A DNA stretch of 64,000 bases from Saccopteryx bilineata (taxonomy: Eukaryota; Chordata; Mammalia; Chiroptera; Emballonuridae). The notes beneath the pieces are model-generated. The model did not search any database and was not told the origin of the DNA. It saw nothing but the letters and a program-made list of their open reading frames with translations. The stretch spans positions 126,982,239 to 127,046,238 of the forward strand of contig NC_089493.1 of assembly GCF_036850765.1 (NCBI RefSeq). Direction: 5' to 3'. This document shows positions 35,901-47,689 of this stretch, piece by piece; position 1 is the first letter of the stretch, and each line of letters starts with the position of its first letter. The translations under genes were made by a program, and so were the position numbers.

Positions 35901-37086
35901 CTTGATTAACACAGACAAGAAATTGAAGATTGTTAAGAGATAATCTCTTTGATGAAATAAAAACTGGAGCCGTTTGTACTCAGGGCTACATAAATTAATG
36001 TAGGAGTGTGTCCAGATGTTATAATTAAGTATATATAATGGTTTAGCATATATAATGTATCACATCTATCAAGTTCTTTATATTTAAAAAAAAATTTAAG
36101 ATTATAAAAACATTAACGTAAAACCTGAGAAAAGCTTGAAAGCCACTGACTGACCTATCTTGTCTAGTAGACATGTTTTATCAGTTCAATTAGCCCCAGT
36201 GACCAGGGCCTCAACAGGGCACAGCAGGACCCAGGTTGACACCACTATTCAACTTGACCCCTTAATGGCACCTCCTCTGACTTAGGTTTTACCAGACAAC
36301 CTTTATGGCTTTTTCTACTCTTAAGATTCTATGCTCACTGGGACTACTTGCTAAGAAGCCTGATTTCAGTATGATAAGCTTCCTCTTTATCCTGTTGGTT
36401 GGGCCATCTTGTTCTTCTCTATATTACAAAAATCAGTTATGAAATGAAATTTTGAAGTTATATTTTCTGAAAAGGATAAATGTCTTTTGTTTCAAATCCA
36501 TTTTATTTTTGTTCCTACCCATCTTAGTGATGTTGGCATAGAAGAGAACACTGTGATCTTCTACAACAAGGAGAGTTAGTGGTTTGTGCCAATGTTTACT
36601 GGTAATAGTAAGGTCCAAATTTACAAGGAAATCCAAATTTTTTTATAAAGGAAATGACTAATGCCACCCTTGTTTGTATCCTATTCCCTGACATTTGGCC
36701 TATTTATCTCATCAGAGAGCCTGGTTCTATTTGTTGATAATTTTGAGTCACAACAGAGCAAGCCAGTCATCCTAAGCCAATAAATCATTTTGCTAGTGAC
36801 CATGGCTTTGCGTCAATCGTGTCACTATGACCATCTTATTGGAGGCAAGGATTCTCTCGGATTCAAGTAGACAGTTCCAATACCTTTCCAATCCACTTCT
36901 CATCTCAGAGGCAATGCCTTGGTTAACTCAAGGAACCTACAGGAGTCATAGACAACTCAAAATCAGTGTTTTACAGTGGTGCCTATAGATTACAGGTTTA
37001 TCACTTTCCTCCACTCAAGATCTCTAGAATTTTCTTTATCTTAAAGGGAACAAGCTATCTTCCTATTATTTGAAAACACAATGAAA
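35901..37086. other. Intronic sequence, nothing recognised
   Basis: No gene or repeat supported. Confidence 0.4.
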
Positions 37087-37423
37087 TGCAGGTGGCCAAA
37101 GCCAGGCAGGTCCACATTGAATCCGGGCAGATGGTAGAGAAACTGTGGAGCTGGGAAGCATTGGGCCATTCCCATTTATTAGATTCTCACAACAGGGGAC
37201 GGATGAGCACACAGGCAGGGGAAACCGCTTCCCTGGCAAACGAATAGCAAAATGGCCCCTCACAGTGACAGGCAGGCAACCTGCCATCTGCAATCCCCAA
37301 TCTTCCCTGAGGGCAAGCACCCATAGGGTTACACAGACTGTACACATGTGGCACTGCCACACGCTCACACACTAATCAGGCAAACTACAAACAAGCAAGC
37401 CTAACACAGCTGTTTTCCCAACA
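37087..37423 (-). mobile_element. Solo ERV LTR, antisense
   Basis: Minus strand starts TGTTGGGAAAACAGCTGTGT and ends GGCCACCTGCA. AATAAA is the complement of 37175-37180. U5 has ATCTGCCCGGATTC and GGACCTGCCTGGC. Same family as 16967-17330 and 40907-41212. Confidence 0.75.
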
Positions 37424-38164
37424 CACGAGTTGAACAAATTAAAATTAGACAGTGACTTCTTTGCAGCCCTTAAACACACATGGTAGATAGTCTTAAAGAG
37501 AATAACCTGGGCTTCGAAAGGAGGCACCCCAGGATTGCTAGGATGACTCAGTAAACCCAAAGAAAAGATGGTATTGGGAAACTCCTGGCCTATAAGCTGA
37601 TGACACTGTGATTTTTTATTCCTTTCTGGTAGTCAAAGAACATTCTGGAGGCCTTAGGCAAAGTGAGCCCTGTAGAAAATAGAGGCTGGCCAAAGGACTC
37701 AAGTCCCAGACCCCTGCACCTGCACTGAAGGGAAAGCCTCCATAATTATGCTTTTGTTACAACAGGAAAACATGGTTGGGAGAGTTTGAGGTGCCTGGGC
37801 CCCAGGCAGCACAGGGAGACAACAAGGGAGAGAGTGTCAAGCTCATGAGAAATTAGAGCTTCCCAGGAGAAGGGAAGACTCCGAGATGACAAGACAATGG
37901 CTCCTTTCTGTGAAATGCCAGGGAACAGCACGCATTCAGAAGTCCCAGGAACCCCTACTCTCACCACCAGCTGTCAGCCCTGGGCTGCACGCACTCACCG
38001 GTGGACAAGGGCCTTCACGGGCCTTTGTGAGCCAGTGCGCCCACCCACCTGCAGAGCTGCCTGCAGTCCTGCAGCCTGCCCATCAGCATGGGCTGTCTGC
38101 GTCACCGTGTTCACCTTGCCTGCACAGCTTTCACCTTATCGCTGGGCCGCTGAGCTCTGGAACT
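37424..38164. other. Intronic sequence, nothing recognised
   Basis: No gene or repeat supported. Confidence 0.4.
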
Positions 38165-38295
38165 AGATGGGGGGTTCATACTCTAGTACTCAGGTATGTG
38201 GCCTTGGGCAAGATGCTGAACCTCCCACCTCCCTCCTCTACTGAAATGGCAATAAAGATTGTCACCTGAGCAGGCTCTCAGCAAACACCAGTCTC
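38165..38295 (+). repeat. MIR fragment, sense
   Basis: GTATGTGGCCTTGGGCAAGA, then CTACTGAAATGGCAATAAAG, in MIR order. Confidence 0.55.
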
Positions 38296-39506
38296 CTTGC
38301 TTTCTGTTGCATTTCTTGGTGCTCATTGGCATCTTTGTAGACCTCCCTGCATGACGAGAGCAAGCGTTCCATTTAGAGCCCACAGTTGTCAGAATGGAAG
38401 CTTTGACTCTGTTTGACTGTGGCTCTGGCCTCTTTTGAATGAGGGTTTATATTACTCTGCCAGAGAAACACCTTTCTTCTTACTTCCATGTTTGCCATCC
38501 TTCCCACATTCTTTAGAGTACAGGCAGGCTGTTCCCTAGCTAAATAACATTCCAAGGCACTGCTTGCTCAAGCTAGGAACAGAGTATCATGTGTTTGTAT
38601 TTCTTTGAACTTGCCCTCTGTGTTATCTTTAACTAAACTTAGAATAAAACATAATAACGCATTGAGTTCTTTCCATGGATCAGGTGCTTTTTACACACTC
38701 TCTCTCCCTTGACCTTCACCAAACCCAACCCAATCAATTAGAACGTAGAATTAATAATGAGTGTCACTAAGGAAGATGTACCGCCACTTTCACAAAGTGT
38801 GTCTGCTGTCAGAGCATGAGAAGGCTGGGTCATTTTCAAAATGCCACCTCTCATTATTACCCACACCTGGGTGAAGCTCACTCTTCAGCGGCTGCGACCC
38901 AGGCACTCCTTCCCACAAGAAATCGGGGCCCCAAATATGGGCATCCTACCTCCAAGCACATACTCAGCTTGTTGAAGTGACAGCTGAACATCAAGAAGCT
39001 TTTTGAGATATGACGACAGCAGTATCTTCGGAAGATAAATTTCACAGCCACATGCAGGACAGATGACCTGAAACCACATTAGCCTTTCTTAGGCTCGCAC
39101 ATCTGGGGAGCATGATTTAAAAGCTCATAAGTGGGATCTGTTTAAAGAAGGAGCTGGGGAAAATTAAGAATTTCAGGGTTCCACCAAAGGCAAAGGATTG
39201 ACATTTACTCAACTGATTGGCATGTCCTAAACACTTATGTACATGGTGTGTTTTGTTAATGCAGTCTCTTGAAGCCATGTGTAGGTATATCTGCCTTTGC
39301 CCCTACCTTTTGGCCAAAAGTTGCAAGAGAAGGAAAGTCCTCTGCGAACATGATAATTATTCATATGGCTCCCACCTGAATTATAGTTATGGAACACACT
39401 GAGTTTGACAGATAACTCTCAGCCGCCTCTCAGAAGCAGCATGGAGACGCCTTCATGGTTAAATATTTCAGCCAAATTTCTTCCTTTTGAGCATACATGG
39501 AACATA
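38296..39506. other. Intronic sequence with possible antisense exon
   Basis: A weak antisense MIR-like trace lies at 38650-38790. The exon-like minus-strand segment at 38950-39067 is listed separately. Confidence 0.35.
38950..39067 (-). other. Exon-like open segment on the minus strand
   Basis: On the minus strand GGTTTCAG precedes, and GGAG/GTAGGA ends, a 118 nt open segment. It reads VICPACGCEIYLPKILLSSY and continues through a leucine- and lysine-rich helix-like part. A CxxC pair is present but no second pair, so a zinc site is not shown. No family is recognised. It lies antisense to THSD4. It may be chance. Confidence 0.18.
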
Positions 39507-39518
39507 ATGTCTTTATTT

Positions 39519-39857
39519 ATTTATTTATTTATTTTTTTTACGGAGACAGAGTGAGAGTCAGAGAGAGGGATAGATAGGGACAGACAGGAACGGAGAGAGA
39601 TGAGAAGCATCAATCATTAGTTTTTCGTTGCAACACGTTAGTTGTTCATTGATTGCTTTCTCATATGTGCCTTGACCGCAGGCCTTCAGCAGACTGAGTA
39701 ACCCCTTGCTCGAGTCAGCGACCTTGGGTCCCAGCCTGGTGAGCTTTGCTCAAATCAGATAAGCCTGCGCCCAAGCTAGAGACCTCGGGGTCTCGAACCT
39801 GGGTCCTCCACATCCCAGTCCAACGCTCTATCCACTGCGCCACCGCCTGGTCAGGTG
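39519..39857 (-). mobile_element. tRNA-derived SINE, CCTGACC type, antisense
   Basis: Full-length copy with head complement CACCGCCTGGTCAGG and GATGAGAAGCATCAATCATT. Duplication ATGTCTTTATTT at 39507-39518 and 39858-39869; a TTTA repeat expands the tail. Confidence 0.93.
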
Positions 39858-39869
39858 ATGTCTTTATTT

Positions 39870-40489
39870 CTTAATGAAATAAAATATTCGTGTTGAGTAT
39901 GTATTGAATTTACCTATGGTTAGAAGAGAGAATAAGAGGAATTATCCTTATTCGGTTTCTTTGTCAGTCATGCCCCAAAGAACAAAGCTCTTTGATGGGG
40001 GTAATAATCTTCCATGGAACCTGTTGTCTATCCTTGACCCATAAAAATTTCCAGCTTGGTAAACAAACAGTCTCCATTACCAGGAAGACCGAATAAGAAA
40101 AATAGTCACTATTTCAGGTAATAACCTTGAACCTGGAGATTGGTTATAAAAGGAAGGACAGTGTGATTGATGTTCGTTCACAACATCAATGAGCACTGCA
40201 TGATGGAAAAGGACAACAGAGGACTTTGGAGGGAGCAGGAGCATAAAGAGGAGCCATAGGAGATGCTGGAACAGTTCAGCCAGTCCTCGTGGGAGGGGAG
40301 GCTAGACTGCAAGTAGAGTCCCTGTGGGAGCATCCTGGGAGCACAAGAGGGCAGCCTAAAAATTTAAACAATAAGGGAATTACCTGTATTTGATTTCTTG
40401 TTCTTTCTAGCCCTTCATATATGTGGCCCCTGGTCGGCCATCAACAAGGCCCTGTTTTTACAAGTAAAGAAGAATTTCTATTGGACAAA
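39870..40489. other. Intronic sequence, nothing recognised
   Basis: No gene or repeat supported. Confidence 0.4.
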
Positions 40490-40665
40490 GGGATTAGGCC
40501 ACTGGCAGAGGAGAAAGAACCTGGACTTTGGAGCCAAGGGCTCTTCATTCAACTCACCGTCGCCACTTCCATGCGGCCTCTGACATCTAACTTCCTCTGA
40601 GCTTCCGTACAACAGGGACAGTCAAAGCAGTTAGCCAGAATGACATGTGTGTGGTGCCTAGCACG
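40490..40665 (+). repeat. MIR SINE, sense
   Basis: AAGAACCTGGACTTTGGAGC, TCCGTACAACAGGGACAGTC and GTGGTGCCTAGCACGTGATG follow MIR order. Confidence 0.6.
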
Positions 40666-40906
40666 TGATGCGTATCTGACTGCAATGGCTGCCATCTCGT
40701 GGCACTGAACCTATGTTCCGCTTGGAAATTCCTGTCAGACTGTGCCCCCACGTGCCTGAACCATAGGCTCCATTCCACAGCCTCCCTTGCTGTCTCTAAA
40801 ATGAACATCACCCTTTCACAATTTTTGAGGCCTTCCGTAGCTAGTCTCCAAGACAATTAGGGAAGACTAACAAAAGAGTTTAGCTTTTTAAAAAAAAAAT
40901 AGAGGG

Positions 40907-41212
40907 TGTTGGGGAAACAGCTGTTAGGCTTGCTCACTTATACTTTGCCTGATTAGTGTGTGAGGCTATGTAATGCTACAGGTGCTTGCCCTCAGGGCAG
41001 ATTACTGATTGCCTGGCTGCCACTGTGAGGTTCTGTTTTTTGCTGTTCATTCACCTGATGCTGTGAGAAGTGGTTTTCCCTGCCTGTTTGCTCGACCGTC
41101 ATTGTGAGACTCTATTAAATGGGAATGGCCCAACGCTTTCCATCTTTGCTGTTTCTCTGCCATCTGCCTGAATCCGATGTGGACCTGCCTGGCCTCAGCC
41201 ATCAGCATTACA
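40907..41212 (+). mobile_element. Solo ERV LTR, sense
   Basis: Starts TGTTGGGGAAACAGCTGTTA and ends CAGCATTACA. ATTAAA at 41114-41119 precedes a U5 with ATCTGCCTGAATCC. Flanks AGAGGG and AGAGGT form a 6 bp duplication with one mismatch, which suits a class II retrovirus. No internal region follows. Confidence 0.82.
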
Positions 41213-41555
41213 AGAGGTAACAAAGTTATAAGAAAATCTCTGGAAATCTTGATCACCAATGTCCCAGACCGGCATTGAAATGCAAATAGATCACAGCGGT
41301 TTGCCTGTGACGCACCTGGCTTCAAACACCACTTGAGAATCCTGTGTAAATAGACGTGGGCTTTCTGCAGACAGAGCCAACAGAACAGCCTCCTGTGTTG
41401 GTGGAGAAATGTGTGTGCCCATGTGAGAAAAGACATTCTCATGGCCATGACAGGACAGGTCACTGAAAAGAGGCGACGCAGTCTCAGGACAGGGAGGAGC
41501 ACACCCTCCAAAACCAGGAACAGGGAGGAGCACAGCCCATCCTCTGTGCCAACTA
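41213..41555. other. Intronic sequence, nothing recognised
   Basis: Minus-strand open frame across the LTR edge (41047-41511) is not supported as a gene. Confidence 0.4.
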
Positions 41556-41559
41556 ATCT

Positions 41560-41690
41560 TTACAACAGATTGGAGAATTAGATGTTAATGCCATCGTGTT
41601 ATAGGTAAGGAAACAGAGGCTCAGAGAAATGGTGTTACCTGCAGGTGTAGAGTGCATCCACAGTGCTCTTAGCTGAACATCGTGGGTCTA
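41560..41690 (-). repeat. MIR fragment, antisense
   Basis: GTGTTATAGGTAAGGAAACA followed by GAGGCTCAGAGAAATGGTG is a reverse MIR core. Confidence 0.6.
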
Positions 41691-42084
41691 GAAGAACAGG
41701 CTTTTAAAGCTGTAGGAAAAGATGTTTTTGTTTCAGGTTATGAAAATGGAAAGGGGTCTGAGGAATCCACATCAGGAATTATCAAGGTGGGCACATGGGC
41801 ACGGACAGACGCAGAGCCTCAGAGGTGACTTGGGAGTGCTGGGCACAGAGAGGGGCTTCCATCACAGCAGTGTACTGCTGGTCAGTCATCAGCACTTGGG
41901 GCTTTCACTGGCCCTCTCCCCTGTCCTAGCTCCTCTTTCCCCTTACCCCCTGCACTGTCCCTTCCTTCTCCCCCCCCAGGCCTGAAGCAGAACCTAGCTC
42001 TTCTCCTTTTCAGCCACAGCACAAGTGAGCTGTCATCTCTTGTTGCCATGATGCTGCTGACCACCCCCCTCCAACCCCAAGCAG
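41691..42084. other. Intronic sequence, nothing recognised
   Basis: No gene or repeat supported. Confidence 0.4.
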
Positions 42085-42099
42085 CTTATCCAAGTATTT

Positions 42100-42484
42100 T
42101 TTTATTTATTATTTCATTTATTTTCTTATTTTCACTTTTCAAGTGAGAGGAGGGGAGATAGAGAGGCAGACTCCCACATGTGCTCCAGGCAGGATCCACC
42201 TAGTGACCCCCATCTGGGGCCGATGCTCTGCCTATCTGGTGCCATGCTTTCAACTGAGCTATTTTTAGCACCTGAGGCAAAGGCTCCAGGGAGTCATCCT
42301 AAGCACCCGGGGCCAGTGCGCTTGAACCAATCAAGCCATGGCTGCAGGAGGAGAAGAGAGAGAGAGAAGGGAAGGGGTATTGAGAAGCAGATGGTCACTT
42401 CTTCTGTGTGCCCTGACCAGAAATTGAACCCAGAACATCTACACACTGGGCCAACATTCTACCACTGAGCCAACCGGCCAGGGC
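42100..42484 (-). mobile_element. Rhin-1-like SINE, antisense
   Basis: Head complement TGAGCCAACCGGCCAGGGC at its right end. Target duplication CTTATCCAAGTATTT (42085) and CTTACCCAAGTATTT (42485), one mismatch. Confidence 0.94.
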
Positions 42485-42499
42485 CTTACCCAAGTATTT

Positions 42500-43069
42500 A
42501 AAAGGACTTGCTATTCCAGCTGGTAGATAAAACCTTTTTCACATGATTTTAGACCTAACAAGAAGAAAGACAAGAGACATAAGAAGAAAGAAACAGAGAT
42601 AGACCATTCTGGGAAATGAAAACTGTACTTTAATAACATGGCAGAAACGTGTGAGGAGACAGTACAATCCTGCCTCAGAAGGAGCAGGAGGGCACCATAG
42701 TGTCATGAAAAGGAGTCTCTGGTAGGATGTCCTCTCCTTGCCACCTTGGAGACTTCCCTTCCCCGCCCAGGACTTGGTTCATCCGTCACCTATGAAACCA
42801 AGGGCTGGCGCTCCCAGAGCCTTCCCTGCTGTCCAGCACTGAGATCTCAGGAGACTATAAGCATGTGTCTTACCACCACCCCTACCCCCATTAGAAATCC
42901 CACAGGGCAAAGTTTGCCAAAGGCATTATTGTTTTTTTGGTTTGTAACCAAAAGGGCAATACTGTTGTATTTTCTTTCTTTGACTGGATGAGAGCTGGTT
43001 GTTATTTGGAGGTCGGTGTGTGACTTAATAAAGTCAGAGTAAACAAAAAGTGACCTGAAAAGTCAAATA
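42500..43069. other. Intronic sequence, shares a 40 bp repeat with 44.4 kb
   Basis: GAAATGAAAACTGTACTTTA at 42616 recurs in diverged form at 44396; the repeat family is unknown. Confidence 0.4.
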
Positions 43070-43225
43070 ATCCCAGACTGCACTGGAATCCCCTGAGGAT
43101 GCTGCCTAAATGCAGATTCCAATTCTTTAAGCCTGGGATGGGGCCCAAGGTCGCTAATAGGCTTTCTTTTAGGTGATGCCTATGCTGCTGGTCCATGGAC
43201 CACTCTTTGAGTAACAAGGGGCTAG
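43070..43225 (-). mobile_element. MER5-like hAT-Charlie element
   Basis: TCCCCTGAGGATGCTGCCTA, GGGATGGGGCCCAAGGTCGC, then GATGCCTATGCTGCTGGTCC and GGACCACTCTTTGAGTAAC match MER5A order. Confidence 0.7.
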
Positions 43226-43330
43226 AGAAAATCAAATAATGCTTATTTTTTATTTTTAAAGAAAAACAGCAGATAAGTATAAACACACTTTGGAAAGATT
43301 CTCATAAAAAAAAAAAACACCTGAAATTCA

Positions 43331-43708
43331 GTCCCTGACTGGTTGGCTCAGTGATAGAGTGTCAGCTAGGCATGTGGAAGTCCCAGGTTCAATTCCTCAT
43401 TAGGGCACACAGGAGAAGCAACCATCTGCTTCTCTTCCCCTCCTCCTCCCTTTTTCCATTCTTTCTCTCTCTCTCTTCCCCTTCCGCAGCCATGGCTCAA
43501 TTGGTTTGAGTGAGTTGACCCCTGTGCTGAGGATGGCTCCATGGACTCTCTGCCTCAGGTGCTAAAAATAGCTCAGTTGCTGAGCAACAGCCCAAGATGG
43601 GCAGAGCATCATCCTGATTTTGGTAGGGGGCTTGATGGGTGGATCTCAGTCAGGGCATATGCAGGAATCTGTCTCTCTGTCTCCCCTCCTCTCACTTTTT
43701 TAAAAAAG
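43331..43708 (+). mobile_element. Rhin-1-like SINE, sense
   Basis: Starts GTCCCTGACTGGTTGGCTCA and ends TCTCACTTTTTTAAAAAAG. About 850 bp from the antisense copy at 42100-42484, so the two form an inverted pair. Confidence 0.9.
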
Positions 43709-45985
43709 AAATGTTTAGGGTTGTAGAGAAAGTTCCAATAAAAGAGGGAGAGAATTAATGTGGCTAAATTCAATGAATGAATTACTGATTATCAAGATCC
43801 ATACGCAGACCCTGGCGCTAAGATGAGTCCATCAAAGGCCAGCCGACCTCCCCACCACCACCCCGGTAAAAGTCCTGCCTGAAACAGGCAAAGCTATTGT
43901 TCACCTTGGACCCCAGATCTCAAGTCTTCCTTACTTCACATTAAATAGACCTTCCTTCTTCAGTCCATAGGCCATTCCTTCCACATAACATTGGCATGCC
44001 CTTATGCTCTACTTTGATTCCATCTCTCTGATCCAGGCTCTGTGCTCATCTTAATGCAACTATCTGTGTGTTTCAACATCTGGTCTCTCCCGTCTCCAAC
44101 CCACAGCCTGTGTCTGCCATGCATCTTCCCCCAAAAAGCCTTTTCATATGCATTACCACACGAAGAGTCTTGGGACTCAAACCTACAAGCTTTGGTAACC
44201 ATTCCTTCTCTTATCATCTCCTCCCCCCACTTACCCGCCTATCTCTTCAGTGGTCCCAGTGCCATCTGAAAAGCCATGTAACACCCAAAGTTTAACTCCT
44301 TGATACAGACCATTAAGCATTCTCTTGAACATTCTCAAAATAAAGGGCCTTAATGTTCCTCCCACATTTTCAAATGCCCCACAGAAACATTTTGAGAAAT
44401 GAAAATCGTACCTTAACAACACAGCAGAAACTTGCTTGCACAAAGAGCACAGTGAACGTGCAGTCCACCTGAATTATCCAGTTCACCCTTCCTGTGTTGC
44501 TCAATTGTTTGTTACTCTTTTAAATGCTTAACCACTGTTTCTTATGCCTAAACTAATTTCCTTAGGGGACTGCTCTTTTAAGAAGGCTTGTAGGTGCCAT
44601 CTTGTGGAGAAAAATGCAAACAGGCACAGTAGGTGACAGATTGCATGTCAAGGAGATGACAGGGACATATGTGTGGGTCTCCATCATTGCCTTCCAGTGG
44701 CCAGATTCACCTACAGTCCTCCAAGAGTATTCTGGTTGTGACCCACATCTCTGGATGTGGGTTGTCCATGCCCAGGAGGAGAAGTAAATTGGGCCAGTGT
44801 GCAAGCAGCCTCCACCCTGGTGCAGTTCATCAACCCAATGCCTTGGTGCTGACACAGTGGCTTCCAGAACTTTGCCAGTGCAGATAACATCTCTCTGATC
44901 CTTTCCACAGGAAACATCCTAGTCCTGACCTTGTAGCCGCCCAAACCCCAGTCCCTAACAGACCCATGCTACGTGGTGCTGGCCCCCCTGGGGTCCAGCA
45001 GGGTTATGATGCAATCTGACCAGATATTTGAAACAGAATGCCATACAGTCTTACCCTTTAAAAGTAAACTGAAAGTCCACAGGTTCCTAGTCTTCTATAC
45101 AAAAATGCGGGTACCTGACTTTCCTAATAGAGCAGTTGTCATTCATTCCCACAATTCCGGTCCATCCGAGAGGAGGGTTGGGAGTTTGGGATACCCCACT
45201 GTCTGGGGAACGACAGTCGGGGCAGGAGGGTTCTCTGCCGACAGGAGCATGTTCCATCTCGGGGTTCCCTTCTCATTTTTATCCCACCAGAGCACTGGCA
45301 TTTTCTTCCTGCTGAGTCACCTGGGAAGGTACTATTCCCTAATGCCGTCAGACAAGGTCCTGAAAAGCGACCACCATGAGCTCTGATCAAAACCAGATCA
45401 CTGGTTTCACAATCGCTGTCATTAAGGAAGCCAAAATACCTTTTATCCCATGGGCCATTTCTTCTCTTCAGACGAAGGACATGGTCAGTTGGTTTCCCAT
45501 TGATTGCTGTTTCCAATTTTAGTTTTGTCTGCCCAGAGAGGATTCCTTGGACTTTAAGAGTGGGAGCCTTCACATCCAGGCCTCGTCTCCTTTTTATTTT
45601 TTATTTTTTATTTTTCTTTTCTCAGAAAGTGGTGAGCAGCAGAAGAGACCTTAGAGATGACCCAGTTCAAGGAGCAAATTGGTCCCATCACTTTGATCTC
45701 TTGACTTCTCAACCAGCTGCTCTTTCATTCAAAAACCACTTTTTACGCACTTTCTGTCCACCAGACACTGTTCTCTTTGCCATACTTGATCCTGTTCATG
45801 CTGGTTCAACCAGAAGGCAAGGTTAGAGAGCTCTTGAAGGTTCCTGGTTCATTTGATGGCCATGAGGAAGGCGATTTTAAAATGGATAATTAAATATTCT
45901 CTGCTCATTAACTTCTCTAGCATCTGCAGGGTACTGTGCCCGGAGATTCTGTTGTTTGCCCCAGGTGTCCATGACCTTTAGAATA
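43709..45985. other. Intronic sequence, nothing recognised
   Basis: 2.3 kb without a supported gene or repeat. Open frames at 44.0-45.6 kb on both strands overlap each other and have no family similarity. Confidence 0.4.
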
Positions 45986-45989
45986 AACT

Positions 45990-46115
45990 AGAGCAGGGAT
46001 GCTCAACGAGGGTGAGTTTGTTCCCACAGAGAAATGTCTGGACAAATATTTACTTGTCATTCTAAGGGGAATTCTACTATTCCTACAACACACAAGACAG
46101 GTCCCTGTTGGGCAG
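45990..46115 (+). mobile_element. MER20-like hAT fragment
   Basis: GCAGGGATGCTCAACGAGGG and AGAAATGTCTGGACAAATAT resemble the start of MER20. It is cut short near the following LTR. Confidence 0.45.
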
Positions 46116-46137
46116 ATAAAATATATTATGCTCACTT

Positions 46138-46828
46138 TGTTAAAGATGGTGCTGCCCACGTGGAAGCCCGTCGCCCAGGTGATGGTATTGGTTGCCCTTC
46201 TTGCTTGGGATGGGCGTGATTATATTAATGTGTATTGGGGTGGGCTGTGGGCAGGCAGGGTCCTTGTAGCCTTAGTTTTAGGACTAAGCCTTTCCCACCC
46301 CTTTGATGTGGGCTGGTGCAATCCCATCATAACTCAGATAAGTGACTTTGTATTAGAAACTTCCCTATTTTATATATTGGATTAAAGGTTTTGATTTCTG
46401 CACTGTAAAGTGGGGCAGACCAGGAGCTTGCTCTCTTGGTTCCTGAGATTAGCATTAGAGAGGAGAACAGAGAAAGGCCATGTGGAGGAGGCCAGGAGAA
46501 GCAGCCAAGATGGCAGAGTGCTGAAGGAGAAGCCAGTTTGTGCAGAGTTTGTGCAGGGAGAAGAAAGGAGATGGGGAACAGAAGTGAATAAGGCTGTTGA
46601 GCTAGAAACCTTTGATTCTAGGAAACTCGGATAAGTCAGTAGTTTTGTGAGCGCTGAATGTGGGGGTTTTGGAGCCCAGTGTGTGTTTTTACTTGCCCAC
46701 CGGGTGCAAGCTAGGATTAAAGATGATGGCCCACCAATTCTTGGCTTCGTTGTTTCATTACCGTCTGTCCGAATCCAATGCGAACCTGCATGGCGGTTGT
46801 GATGGTGGCTGTGGCTACTGGCTTTACA
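46138..46828 (+). mobile_element. Longer ERV LTR related by its U5, sense
   Basis: Starts TGTTAAAGATGGTGCTGCC and probably ends GGCTTTACA. ATTAAA at 46715-46720 is followed by GATGGCCCACC and a U5 with GTCTGTCCGAATCC and CGAACCTGCATGGCGG, which matches the U5 of the three shorter LTRs. U3 is different and longer, with an internal AAGATGGCAGAGTGCTGAAG block. Ends approximate; no clear duplication. Confidence 0.65.
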
Positions 46829-47272
46829 GTCCCCTACCACAAGGACTGTCTGGCCTGAAATGTCACCAGGGACAGGGTTGGGACACTAAGGCCATAAGGA
46901 AGAGAGGCTCTGGGATCCCCAGCCTGCCAGCTACTCTTCAACTAGAGCAGCTCTGGTTTTCTCATGTTAGGTATTGGAGTTCTGTCTTTTCTGTGTGAGC
47001 TTTTGTCTGAAAAGTGTGGGATTTTTTTTTTCTGCTTAAAAATACAAAAGAAATAAAGACCACTGTCGTGGAAGATGACAACTTCTTGCCTACTGTCATG
47101 TAGTTGAGACACACTGGGACAAGTCAGGGGGGTATCAGTGATTCAGGGTGAGAGCAAGCAGGGGCAGATTTGGAAGCGTCGGCCTGAGCCTTGGTCTGGG
47201 CCCTGCACATTCCCTCCCAACATTGCCATGCCCCGTTCAACGGTGGGATTGTGTCTGCCTGAGCATTTCAAC
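46829..47272. other. Intronic sequence, nothing recognised
   Basis: No gene or repeat supported. Confidence 0.4.
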
Positions 47273-47498
47273 CAGGGTTGGCAGTTCATTACCGTAAAGG
47301 GCTACATCATAAATACTTCAGGTTCTGTGGGCCATGCTGTCTTTGCCACAACAATGCGGCCTTGTGTCCTAATACAAAAGCAGCCCTAAACAGCAAGTAG
47401 ATCAATGGGTGAGTTTGTGTTCCAGTAAGTCTTTATTTACAAAAACAGACTGTGGGCCAGACTTGGCCTACGGGTTGAATGCAGCTTGCCTACCCCTG
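47273..47498. mobile_element. MER1-type hAT element
   Basis: Starts CAGGGTTGGCAGTTC and ends GCTTGCCTACCCCTG. Interior: GTAAAGGGCTACATCATAAA, GGTTCTGTGGGCCATGCTGT and GTCTTTATTTACAAAAACAG. Flanks ATTTCAAC and ACTTAGAC agree at 5 of 8 bases. Confidence 0.72.
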
Positions 47499-47689
47499 AC
47501 TTAGACCCTACATCAGAACTGGGTCTGTTTTCACCTTCAGTCTCATCCACCCCACACCACGCTGGCACTTAGTAGGCTGCCTCAGGGGACACTGAAGGTC
47601 AACGTGCCAGCTCAGTGCTAGAAGATTTTAACGAAACAACATGGAAAAAAAAAAACTAGATCATTTTCCCCAGAGTGTTTCTATATATT

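Noticed and set aside
37087..41212. The two related LTRs as the ends of one provirus
   Set aside because: They point in opposite directions, the 41 kb copy has its own 6 bp flanks, and no retroviral internal region lies between.
45139..45573. 144-codon minus-strand open frame
   Set aside because: No recognisable domain and a competing 137-codon frame on the other strand; no splice or promoter evidence.
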